Shown here one piece after another: positions 16,695-24,851 of a stretch of 64,000 nt of DNA. Location: contig NZ_PIPJ01000006.1 in NCBI RefSeq assembly GCF_003987135.1, positions 62,001 through 126,000 on the forward strand, in the 5' to 3' direction. The notes under the pieces are model-generated. The model did not search any database, had not been told where the DNA came from, and was given only the letters and a program-made list of their open reading frames with translations. Source of the stretch: Aliidiomarina iranensis (GTDB taxonomy: Bacteria; Pseudomonadota; Gammaproteobacteria; Enterobacterales; Alteromonadaceae). A program made the position numbers and the translations under genes. Within the stretch, counting starts at the first letter, position 1. Each line of letters opens with the position of its first letter.

Positions 16695-18389
16695 GTGGTT
16701 ATCCAAGTTATGCAAAATCACTCTTTTGCACCTTTAAAAACTAAGCGCAGTAAAGTGCAAAGAATAATGTTCCCCCTGATGCTCATTTGTGCGCTTCTCA
16801 GTTTATTGGTAACTGGAAGCAAAGATGCCTTAGCCCAAGATTATGATATTGATCGTATTTCCCGCGCTGTAGTGCAAGTGAAGGTGGAAGATGGTGCTGG
16901 TTCTGGAAGCCTGCTGATTCGCAACAATGAGCTCTTAGTATTAACGAATAAACATGTTATGGAAGGTTTCCAAGATGCGTTTATTGGTGTGCTATCGGAT
17001 ATCAATTCGCCTTCGGAGTTAAAGTTTAAAGCCGAATTAAAGGGTTTCTCCGATGATTACGATGTGGCAGTACTGCGGATTACTGGCGATTTAGATGGTA
17101 ATCCCGTTACTGCTGAAAAGCTGAAGCAAGGTGCATATGGTTTTCCTTTCGCTGAATTGAAATTACCGGCTAAGGAAACAGAAGTGCGTCGCGGAGAGCA
17201 TGTAGGTGTTTTCGGGTATCCGGGCGTGGTAGAGGATGAGCTTGTTTACACTACGGGCATAGTTTCGGCCGTGCAATACGGTGAATACGAAGGTCGGCGT
17301 TTGCCTTTGTGGTATCGCACCAACGCTGAAATATCACCAGGAAATAGTGGCGGCACCGTAGTAAATAGCCGCGGCGAATTTATCGGTATTCCTACTTATG
17401 TGGCTAACCAAGAAGTAACGGGTAGCCGTTTAGGCTCTCTTTTTGCAGCTGAATTCGCGATTGCGATTATTGATGATGAAGAAGAACTTCTTACTGATTG
17501 GGCTGACGCAACCCGCAGCGATGATGAACGTTTAGATTTGAGCAAAGAGCCATCATTTGGTTTAGCTACTCTAACCACAGCGGATTTATCCGCTATTCAT
17601 CAACAGGAAATTGTTTCTGGTGGCAATATTAACTCCCGCTACCTTGGGAACGAATGTTTAGGTTACGTGGCCTCAGCCCCCGATTACCGTGTGGTTTTAA
17701 CCGAAACACAGGCGGAGTTGTTTATTAGTTTTGTTAGTCGCGAAGCCGGTGATGATACAGCTTTATTAGTTAATATGCCCAACGGTGAGTGGCGTTGTAA
17801 CGACGATTACAGTGATACCACATTGGATCCGGGTTTGGTTATCGAAAATGCGGCGCAAGGACAATACGATATATGGGTTGGAAGCTATTCATCTGAAAGT
17901 TTTATTACGGGTGATTTAGCTTTATCTAACACACACATTGTTGCTTCAGAAAACCTTGCGGCACAATTGAATTTAAGCGGCGATCCTTACTCGGGTGAAC
18001 TTTACTTAGCATCTGGGTTCAAGCCTGATCCGCATCGTATTGAAATCATAGCAGGCGGTGCAGTAAATTTAGCATCCTCGGATGTTTCTGGCTGTACTGG
18101 CCATGTGGGAATCAATCCTGATATACGTTTACATTGGCAGGGTGAGGCTGGAACTTTGCAGTTTTATTTCCTCGCTGTGGATGGCTCGGCTGATTCAACA
18201 CTTTTAATCAACGCGCCCAATGGCAGTTGGCATTGCAATGACGATGCCAATGCGGATACGTTAAATCCCGGCTTTACTTTCGAAAGTGCTGAAAGTGGCA
18301 TTTACGATATTTGGGTGGGTACTTATCGTGAATCAACTTGGATCGATGGCAAGTTGCACATCACCGAACAAGCAGTGCGGGTTGATTAG
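16695..18389 (+). CDS. Secreted trypsin-like serine protease with duplicated C-terminal module
   Basis: A 564-residue exported protein. A signal sequence spans about residues 25-48 (hydrophobic MLICALLSLLVTG, cleavage near ALA-QD). The chymotrypsin-fold catalytic triad is His87 in TNKHVM, Asp123 in DYDVAVL and Ser218 in SPGNSGGT. Two copies of a module of about 93 residues follow, at about 321-413 and 467-560. Each has an N-terminal Cys, LLVN/LLINxPNG, a W-x-CNDD motif, and YDIWVGxY. The paired Cys in each copy may form a disulfide, consistent with periplasmic or extracellular location. The modules may bind substrate or surface; their function is unknown to me. GTG start with GGA seven bases upstream. 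The stop is directly followed by the ATG of yaiI. Confidence 0.85.
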   Translation: MVIQVMQNHSFAPLKTKRSKVQRIMFPLMLICALLSLLVTGSKDALAQDYDIDRISRAVVQVKVEDGAGSGSLLIRNNELLVLTNKHVMEGFQDAFIGVLSDINSPSELKFKAELKGFSDDYDVAVLRITGDLDGNPVTAEKLKQGAYGFPFAELKLPAKETEVRRGEHVGVFGYPGVVEDELVYTTGIVSAVQYGEYEGRRLPLWYRTNAEISPGNSGGTVVNSRGEFIGIPTYVANQEVTGSRLGSLFAAEFAIAIIDDEEELLTDWADATRSDDERLDLSKEPSFGLATLTTADLSAIHQQEIVSGGNINSRYLGNECLGYVASAPDYRVVLTETQAELFISFVSREAGDDTALLVNMPNGEWRCNDDYSDTTLDPGLVIENAAQGQYDIWVGSYSSESFITGDLALSNTHIVASENLAAQLNLSGDPYSGELYLASGFKPDPHRIEIIAGGAVNLASSDVSGCTGHVGINPDIRLHWQGEAGTLQFYFLAVDGSADSTLLINAPNGSWHCNDDANADTLNPGFTFESAESGIYDIWVGTYRESTWIDGKLHITEQAVRVD

Positions 18390-18836
18390 ATGAAGTTATG
18401 GATCGACGCTGATGCGTGCCCGGTGCAAATTCGCGAAGTAATGTTCCGAGCCGCCATACGCAAGAAATTAACACTTACCTTAGTGGCAAATCAGCGCATT
18501 AAAACACCGCCTTCCCCTTGGATAAAGGTTTTGGTAGTAGCCGCTGGGTTTGATGTGGCAGACAACGAAATTGTGCGCTTGTTGGAGCCGGGTGATTTAG
18601 TGATTACTAGCGATATTCCGCTGGCGGCCGATATACTCGGCAAAGGCGGGCAGGCGCTCAGCCCCCGAGGTGAGTTGTTTACCAAGGAAAACATTGGTGG
18701 CCGGCTAAACATTCGAGATTTTATGGACACGATGCGCGCCAGCGGCGTACAAAGTGGTGGGCCTCCGCCGCTAAGCCAAGCGGATCGAAAGAACTTCGCG
18801 GATCATCTCGATCGAATCCTAGCGCAAAGCCAGTAA
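18390..18836 (+). CDS. yaiI: DUF188 family protein YaiI/YqxD
   Basis: A 148-residue protein of the widespread UPF0178 family, which has a PIN/nuclease-like fold but no proven activity. Signature residues are WIDADACP at the N terminus, ITSDIPLA in the middle and RNFADHLD-like KNFADHLD near the end. Its ATG abuts the stop of the protease gene (TAGATG), so translation is probably coupled. Confidence 0.93.
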   Translation: MKLWIDADACPVQIREVMFRAAIRKKLTLTLVANQRIKTPPSPWIKVLVVAAGFDVADNEIVRLLEPGDLVITSDIPLAADILGKGGQALSPRGELFTKENIGGRLNIRDFMDTMRASGVQSGGPPPLSQADRKNFADHLDRILAQSQ

Positions 18837-18871
18837 CATTTTGTGTTGCAGGCTATTGTTCTCTCTACGAA

Positions 18872-20362
18872 TTAGCCCTCTGAATTTTTAGTAAATAGCG
18901 CCATGCTCTCCATATGCGCGGTTTGCGGAAACATATCTAAAATACCGTAGCGAATGAGGTGGTAACCCTGTGCTTTTAAAATAGCAGCATCGCGAGCTAA
19001 TGTGATGGGGTTACAGGATACATAGAGGATCTTTTTCGCACCTAGCTCACTAAGCTGAGCACAAATCTCTTCAGCGCCGGCGCGAGGTGGATCTAACACC
19101 ACCACATCAAATTGTTGCTTTGCCCAACTGAAGTTGGCAATAGGCTTATTTAAATCAGCGCAAATGAACTTTATGTTGCTGAGCTGATTGTTCCTTGCAT
19201 TTTCGGTGCCCTGAGTAACTTGGCTGGCTACGGCCTCAATGCCGGTAACATATTTAGCTTTTTGTGCAAGTGGCAGCGTGAAATTGCCAAATCCGCAAAA
19301 TAGGTCGAGTACTTTCTCAGAGCCCGATAGCGTTAACCAAGCCAGTGCTTGCTCAACCATTTGTGTATTTACGCTTGGATTAACTTGCAGAAAATCCCCA
19401 GCGTTAAATGCGATGTGTAAATTTCCCAATGGATAAGAAAAACTCTGCGCTGCCGCCAGCTCTGGATAAATCTGCTGGTAATGCAAAGGTGCGGTTTGCT
19501 CACGGGCAGAAGAGGTTATGGTAGCGGTACTTTCCTGCGTTTCTGGCTCTTTAGTTATGGCATTCCGAGCAATAATAACTCGCGCGCCAGTTTGTTCAGC
19601 CCAATCGCCCCATGCTTTGCGATCGTTAGCATGCATCGGTTGTGTGATTCGAATAATCACTGCGGGCTGCTTTTCTTCAGCGATGAGTTCAATGTGGCCA
19701 ATGTGGCCGGGGCCGCGTAAACGGGGCAACAAACTCTGTAATTGGTTAACGAGTGGCTGCAAGCTTGGCACCAGAACAGGACATTGCTGAATGGGCGTTA
19801 AACGCTTACTGTTACGCTCCCGAAATCCAAGTACCAACCCCTGAGATTTTGTCCGAGTAACGCCTAATCGCGCTTTGCGGCGATATCCGTAAGCTTGAGC
19901 TATTATTGGCTTTGCTACTGTTACCGAATCTTCAAGCACCTTTGCGTGTTCTAGGTATTCTGTTACAACACTTTGTTTGAAAGTGATTTGCGCATCATGG
20001 GAAAAATGTTGCAGATTACAGCCTCCGCATTGCTCGTAATGGGCGCAGGTTGGTTCTACCCGATCAACGCTTGCCTTGTGCAGGGTACTGATCACCGCAT
20101 CATTATATTTACTTCGGCTATGAACAATTTGTGCGGTTACTTCTTCGCCGGGCAATGCGCCACTGATAAACACAGTTTTACCGTTATTATCACGAGCAAC
20201 ACCTCTTCCTTCATGGCTTAAACGAACAATAGTAAGGGCGTTACTTGTTGCTTGCGGGTTCAAAGCCTTAGTTTTAGGCGTAGCGGCTTTGTTTGCTTTA
20301 AGGTTTTGCGCATTTTTCTTTAAGCGCTTCTCTTTTTGATAACGATCGAACAATGACGCCAT
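18872..20362 (-). CDS. rlmD: 23S rRNA (uracil-1939-C5)-methyltransferase RlmD
   Basis: A 496-residue SAM-dependent methyltransferase that modifies U1939 of 23S rRNA. A basic, Lys-rich N-terminal extension of about 40 residues precedes the TRAM domain (about 42-100). The [4Fe-4S] cysteines are in CAHYEQCGGCNLQH plus a later CPVL. The SAM site is VLDLFCGFGNFTLPL, and the catalytic Cys lies in YVSCNPITLARD. The N-terminal extension is longer than in E. coli (433 residues in total there). No strong ribosome site is seen at the chosen ATG. It is convergent with yaiI. Confidence 0.96.
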   Translation of the reverse strand: MASLFDRYQKEKRLKKNAQNLKANKAATPKTKALNPQATSNALTIVRLSHEGRGVARDNNGKTVFISGALPGEEVTAQIVHSRSKYNDAVISTLHKASVDRVEPTCAHYEQCGGCNLQHFSHDAQITFKQSVVTEYLEHAKVLEDSVTVAKPIIAQAYGYRRKARLGVTRTKSQGLVLGFRERNSKRLTPIQQCPVLVPSLQPLVNQLQSLLPRLRGPGHIGHIELIAEEKQPAVIIRITQPMHANDRKAWGDWAEQTGARVIIARNAITKEPETQESTATITSSAREQTAPLHYQQIYPELAAAQSFSYPLGNLHIAFNAGDFLQVNPSVNTQMVEQALAWLTLSGSEKVLDLFCGFGNFTLPLAQKAKYVTGIEAVASQVTQGTENARNNQLSNIKFICADLNKPIANFSWAKQQFDVVVLDPPRAGAEEICAQLSELGAKKILYVSCNPITLARDAAILKAQGYHLIRYGILDMFPQTAHMESMALFTKNSEG

Positions 20363-20514
20363 AACTATTGGTAAATTCCGCTTTGGTGAGCAACAAAATG
20401 CTAGTTTACCTTAAATTGACTATCTAATCTTGGCGCTTGTGCTACTTTTAACAGTGCGAACTAAGTTATTGAAAAGTAATTTAGTTATTGAAGAAGTAAA
20501 CGATGGAGGTAGAT

Positions 20515-20682
20515 GTGACAGGACTATTAGGTTTAATCGTACTCATATTAGATATCTACGCAATTGTTGGCACCGTTCAAAGTGGTGCAAGTACTGGCAA
20601 AAAGGTGCTTTGGATTGTGATTGTGCTTCTTATGCCTGTGGCTGGCTTTATCTTATGGTTCTTGTTAGGTCCAAAAGGTTAG
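20515..20682 (+). CDS. Small membrane protein with PLDc_N (phospholipase D N-terminal-like) domain
   Basis: A 55-residue two-helix membrane protein: helix one GLLGLIVLILDIYAIVGTV, a short polar loop, then helix two VLWIVIVLLMPVAGFILWF and the ending LLGPKG. This is the PLDc_N (PF13396) pattern found in many small proteins and at the N terminus of cardiolipin synthases. GTG at 20515 is preferred because GGAGGT sits four bases upstream; an in-frame ATG at 20503 would give 59 residues. A strong hairpin terminator follows. The function of the stand-alone form is unknown. Confidence 0.85.
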   Translation: MTGLLGLIVLILDIYAIVGTVQSGASTGKKVLWIVIVLLMPVAGFILWFLLGPKG

Positions 20683-20697
20683 CAAAGGCTTAATTTG

Positions 20698-20737
20698 ACA
20701 AAGAAAAAGGAGGCTCATTAGCCTCCTTGTTCTTTGT
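20698..20737. terminator. Long bidirectional terminator between the small membrane protein gene and putA
   Basis: ACAAAGAA-AA-AGGAGGCT, a four-base loop, then AGCCTCCT-TG-TTCTTTGT. The inner stem is perfect over eight pairs and the outer arms pair over eight more with a two-base internal loop. It ends both the plus-strand gene and putA on the minus strand. Confidence 0.75.
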
Positions 20738-20784
20738 GCTGAACTTAACATTCACTCCAGCAACTATGTTCTCCTATTCGATGA

Positions 20785-23700
20785 TTAATCACCTAAAGAT
20801 AGTAACGTTGCATTACCACCTACCGCAGTGATGTTATCGGTGAAGGTTTTTTCGGTCATAAAGGCATACAAATAGTGTGGCCCGCCAGCTTTTGGCCCGG
20901 TACCTGATAATCCGCGGCCGCCGAATGGTTGCACGCCAACTACAGCACCCACTTGGTTACGGTTGATATACACATTACCCGCTTTAATACGCTTAGCAAC
21001 ATCATAGGCAAAGCTTTCGTTGCGGCTATGAATACCGAAGGTTAAGCCAAAGCCGGTGTTGTTAATATCATCAATAACAGCATCTAAGTTTTCGCGTTTG
21101 AAGCGGATAATATGCAGAATCGGACCAAAGTTTTCCCGAACCAATTGGCTAATTGAATCAATTTCAATTGCCGTTGGTGCAACGAAAGTACCATTATTCG
21201 TGAAATCAGGCATGGGAGCTTCTGCGATTAGCTTGCCAACATGCTGAATATCAATAATGTGCTGCTCTAAGTTCGTTTTCGCGATGCCGTCGATAACGGG
21301 GCCAACATCAGTTTTGTATTCAATCGGGTCGCCAACAAGCAATTCTTGCATGGCACCTTTTAGCAATTCAATAATGCGGTCGGCAATATCATCTTGCACA
21401 TATAAAACCCTTAGTGCCGAACAACGTTGCCCAGCGCTTTTGAAGGCGCTATCGGCAATATCGGTTACCGCTTGCTCCGGCAGCGCGGTAGAATCGATAA
21501 GCATTGCGTTTTGGCCGCCAGTTTCTGCAATTAAGGGTACTAATGCACCGGTGCGAGCTGCCAATGCCCGGTTGATCGCCTGTGCCGTGTTTGTTGAGCC
21601 AGTGAAGCAAACACCACCAATTTCCTCTTGGCTTACCAAGAATGCGCCGATTTCGGCACCTTTGCCCGGAAGGAAATGCAGTACATCACCCGGAATCCCA
21701 GCTTCAAGCGCCAATTGAACTGCACGATAAGCAATTAAACCAGTTTGCTCTGCTGGTTTTGCGATTACGCTATTGCCGGTTGCTAAAGCCGCTGAAATTT
21801 GGCCTAAGAAAATCGCTAGAGGAAAGTTCCAAGGGCTGATGCATATAAATGTGCCACGTCCTTGCGTGAACAGCTCGTTGGTTTCACCTGTAGGGCCCGG
21901 CATTTTTTCGCCTTTGCCCATGAGCTCTCGCGCTTGAATCGCATAATAACGGCAGAAATCAACTGCCTCGCGCACTTCATCAACACCATCTTGCAGTGTT
22001 TTACCTGCTTCTAGGGTGCAAAGTGCGATAAGCTCATGCAGGTTCTCTTCAAGTAAATCAGCTAGTTTTTCGAGTGCCTCAGCACGAACGTTAACGTCGG
22101 TATTGCTCCAGCGCACTTGTGCGGCATTGGCGCTAGTTAATGCTTCCGCCGCTAAATCAGCATCGCCCCAACCAATCGTGCCGATTTGATGGGTGCTTTG
22201 CTGGGGAGAAGTTACGCCCACGCGCTGCCCGGTTTCAACAAGCTTACCGTTAACAATTGGGCCACCTTGCCATTGGTTGTTTTGGAAACTGCGCACTTTT
22301 TCAAAAAATTCAGCGCTTTGTGATTCAATATTCATGTTTAACCCCATAGAATTCTTTCGTGTCCCGAAAATATCTGCCGGCAGAGGAATTTTATCGTTTG
22401 CCAAGCATGGCTTTTTCCGCAAGTTAACAAGCGGATGCTCAACTAAGTTCTCAATCGGTACTCTTAGATCGAGTAACTTGTGAACAAACGAACTATTGGC
22501 ACCGTTTTCCAGTAAACGGCGCACCAAATAAGGCAACAACTCTTTATGTGCGCCAACAGGTGCGTAAATGCGAACGGTTCGCCCGGGGTTATGCACTAAA
22601 AATTCGTCGTAGAGATCTTTACCCATGCCGTGTAAGCGCTGAAACTCATATCGGCGATCACCCGCAAGGCTCTGCACTGTCATAATTGTTTGTGCATTAT
22701 GCGTGGCAAACTGCGGATAAATGTGGCCGTTTGTATCATCGCTTAACATGTAATGAGTACATGCCATATAAGAAACATCGGTACTCGCCTTGCGAGTAAA
22801 CACAGGGTAACCCGATGTACCAAATTGTTGGCAATGTTTGATTTCAGTATCCCAATAGGCACCTTTAACTAGGCGTACTGGAATTTCATCGCCGCCATCT
22901 TTAGCCAATGCATTAATCCAACACAGCACTGGCAAAGCCCGCTTGGAATAAGCTTGAACAACTAAGCCAAAATAGGGCCAATCTTTGCATACTCCGCTGC
23001 GATAAACCTTTTCGAAAAGCTCCAGCGAGAGTTCCAAGCGGTCCATTTCTTCGGCATCAATACTGATACCTACATTGGCCTGCTTGGCAAGGGTAATCAA
23101 ATCTGTAAGCGTTGCGGCCAACTCAGTAAGCACGCGCTCGCGATTTGCGGCTTCGTAACGCGGGTGCAACGCAGATAGTTTAATTGAGATACTTGGCCGC
23201 GGCACTTCTGGGTTAACAAAATCTTCTTTGCCTACGCGTTGAATAGAATCAACATAGGCTTGCTTGTAACGCTCAGCATCTTTGCTGGTTAATGCGGCTT
23301 CACCGAGCATATCGTATGAGTGGGTGTAACCAATCTCACGTTTATCACGGCTATTTTTTAAGGCTTCTTCAATGTTTCGGCCAAGTACGAACTGCTTGCC
23401 CATCAGCTGCATAGCTTGATAGGTTGCTTTACGTACCACAGGTTCGCCTAAACGTTTCACTAAGCGGCGGAATCGAGATACCGCGGTATCCGATTTTCGG
23501 CCTTGTGGGTTGATCACATTGTTAGCAAGGTTTAACCCCCAAGTTCCCGTATTTACCAGCAACGATTCACTCTTCTTCATGTAATCGTTCCAAGCACCTT
23601 GTCCAAGTTTATCTTGAATCAGAGCATCGGCCGTAAAACTATCGGGGATTCGCAGCAGTGCTTCCGCAAGGCACATCAAGATAATGCCTTCGGCTGTATC

Positions 23701-23949
23701 TAAACTATATTGTTGTAGAAATGCATCCACACCATCACCGCCTTGGGTTTTTTCCCGCACGCGGTGAACAAGATCGTATGATTGCTTAGTGAGCGCCTCT
23801 ACCGTTTCTTTATCTTCTGGAACCAGTTTAATCAGTTCTTCAAGATAAGCTTCTTCATCAACTGAATAATTATTCGTGATGGCTTGCTTGAGCTCTTGAA
23901 GCTGGTTCGCCTGATAGTGTTGCGATAACACTTCGCTGGCTTTGAACAT
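20785..23949 (-). CDS. putA: Bifunctional proline dehydrogenase / glutamate-semialdehyde dehydrogenase, short form
   Basis: A 1054-residue flavoenzyme that oxidises proline to glutamate in two steps. The proline dehydrogenase barrel covers about residues 150-470 (SIKLSALHPRYEAANRERV). The aldehyde dehydrogenase half covers about 560-1020: FTGSTNTAQAI for NAD, Glu in LIAETGGQNA, and the catalytic Cys near 842 in AGQRCSALRV. E. coli PutA (1320 residues) begins with a ribbon-helix-helix DNA-binding domain; it is absent here, so autorepression is not expected. I start at 23949, where AGGAG lies five bases upstream, not at the longer in-frame start (23994). A terminator lies downstream and it is divergent from the CYTH gene. 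Confidence 0.96.
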   Translation of the reverse strand: MFKASEVLSQHYQANQLQELKQAITNNYSVDEEAYLEELIKLVPEDKETVEALTKQSYDLVHRVREKTQGGDGVDAFLQQYSLDTAEGIILMCLAEALLRIPDSFTADALIQDKLGQGAWNDYMKKSESLLVNTGTWGLNLANNVINPQGRKSDTAVSRFRRLVKRLGEPVVRKATYQAMQLMGKQFVLGRNIEEALKNSRDKREIGYTHSYDMLGEAALTSKDAERYKQAYVDSIQRVGKEDFVNPEVPRPSISIKLSALHPRYEAANRERVLTELAATLTDLITLAKQANVGISIDAEEMDRLELSLELFEKVYRSGVCKDWPYFGLVVQAYSKRALPVLCWINALAKDGGDEIPVRLVKGAYWDTEIKHCQQFGTSGYPVFTRKASTDVSYMACTHYMLSDDTNGHIYPQFATHNAQTIMTVQSLAGDRRYEFQRLHGMGKDLYDEFLVHNPGRTVRIYAPVGAHKELLPYLVRRLLENGANSSFVHKLLDLRVPIENLVEHPLVNLRKKPCLANDKIPLPADIFGTRKNSMGLNMNIESQSAEFFEKVRSFQNNQWQGGPIVNGKLVETGQRVGVTSPQQSTHQIGTIGWGDADLAAEALTSANAAQVRWSNTDVNVRAEALEKLADLLEENLHELIALCTLEAGKTLQDGVDEVREAVDFCRYYAIQARELMGKGEKMPGPTGETNELFTQGRGTFICISPWNFPLAIFLGQISAALATGNSVIAKPAEQTGLIAYRAVQLALEAGIPGDVLHFLPGKGAEIGAFLVSQEEIGGVCFTGSTNTAQAINRALAARTGALVPLIAETGGQNAMLIDSTALPEQAVTDIADSAFKSAGQRCSALRVLYVQDDIADRIIELLKGAMQELLVGDPIEYKTDVGPVIDGIAKTNLEQHIIDIQHVGKLIAEAPMPDFTNNGTFVAPTAIEIDSISQLVRENFGPILHIIRFKRENLDAVIDDINNTGFGLTFGIHSRNESFAYDVAKRIKAGNVYINRNQVGAVVGVQPFGGRGLSGTGPKAGGPHYLYAFMTEKTFTDNITAVGGNATLLSLGD

Positions 23950-24178
23950 TGCGTCTCCTGTAACCAAAACTCGGTTCGAAAACCGATACTGCAATCCGAA
24001 TAGGATATTTGCGCCATTGTAGGGTTATTTTGCGCCGCGTAAAGCCTTGTCGATCGGATTTTTTCATTCATTTGATGATTAAGTAAGCTCATGGATTACT
24101 CAATGTTATTCGAGAGTTGACCCCTAAGCCGTTAAGTGCTCAAAATAGGCTTGCTCAAATCATCTCGAGAGGTTTTCC

Positions 24179-24817
24179 GTGGCCATTACACCTAGCCAAG
24201 AAGTTGAACTCAAGTTTCTGATTAAGAACGAAAATATTGATTCTATTACAGCGTACTTAGATACCCGAGGTGAGGTAAAGGATACTCTGCAAATTAAGAA
24301 TTATTATTTCGACACGGTGAATAAAGATTTTCATCAGCATAAAATAGGTTTGCGTATTCGATGCTGGAATGACCAGTCGGAGCAAACGATAAAAATGGCT
24401 GGTTCGCAAATTGGCGCCCTAAGCCAGCGGCCGGAATATAATGTGCCTTATCGAGGCTCATTTCCGCAATTAGATTTATTCCCCGTTGATATTTGGCCGG
24501 CCACACTGAATCCCAGTGATCTGCAAGCTCAACTCCGGGAACAATTCCAGATTAGTTTTCAACGCCAACGTTGGTTATTGCCCATAGGTGATAGCAACAT
24601 TGAAGTAGCTATTGATCAAGGCTATATAAGTGCCGGTACTGGCGAAGAACTTGCGGAATGTGAGCAAGAAACAATTTGTGAATTAGAAGCTGAGTTATTA
24701 GCTGGCAAGATCACCGATTTAATGCGCTTTGCCGACCAACTCACGAATAAATTTTCGCTGCAAACTGGTTATCTTAGTAAGGCGCAACGAGGATTTTTAC
24801 TCGTGGATAAATCTTAG
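24179..24817 (+). CDS. CYTH domain inorganic triphosphatase, without CHAD domain
   Basis: A 212-residue cytoplasmic protein with the CYTH fold: the ExExK motif as EVELKF near residue 8, RLR/RIR-type basic strand GLRIRC, and the acidic strand CELEAELL. In E. coli the matching gene ygiF, also just upstream of glnE, encodes CYTH plus a C-terminal CHAD domain and hydrolyses tripolyphosphate. Here only the CYTH half is present. GTG start with GAGAGG six bases upstream. glnE follows after 34 bp. Confidence 0.9.
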   Translation: MAITPSQEVELKFLIKNENIDSITAYLDTRGEVKDTLQIKNYYFDTVNKDFHQHKIGLRIRCWNDQSEQTIKMAGSQIGALSQRPEYNVPYRGSFPQLDLFPVDIWPATLNPSDLQAQLREQFQISFQRQRWLLPIGDSNIEVAIDQGYISAGTGEELAECEQETICELEAELLAGKITDLMRFADQLTNKFSLQTGYLSKAQRGFLLVDKS

Positions 24818-24851
24818 TAATGAATTATTTTTAAATAGACAAGGGCCTTGA

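Noticed and set aside
20430-20693. An 87-codon frame overlapping the small membrane protein
   Set aside because: It is a different frame with no ribosome site or family match; the GTG frame at 20515 has GGAGG and a PLDc_N pattern.
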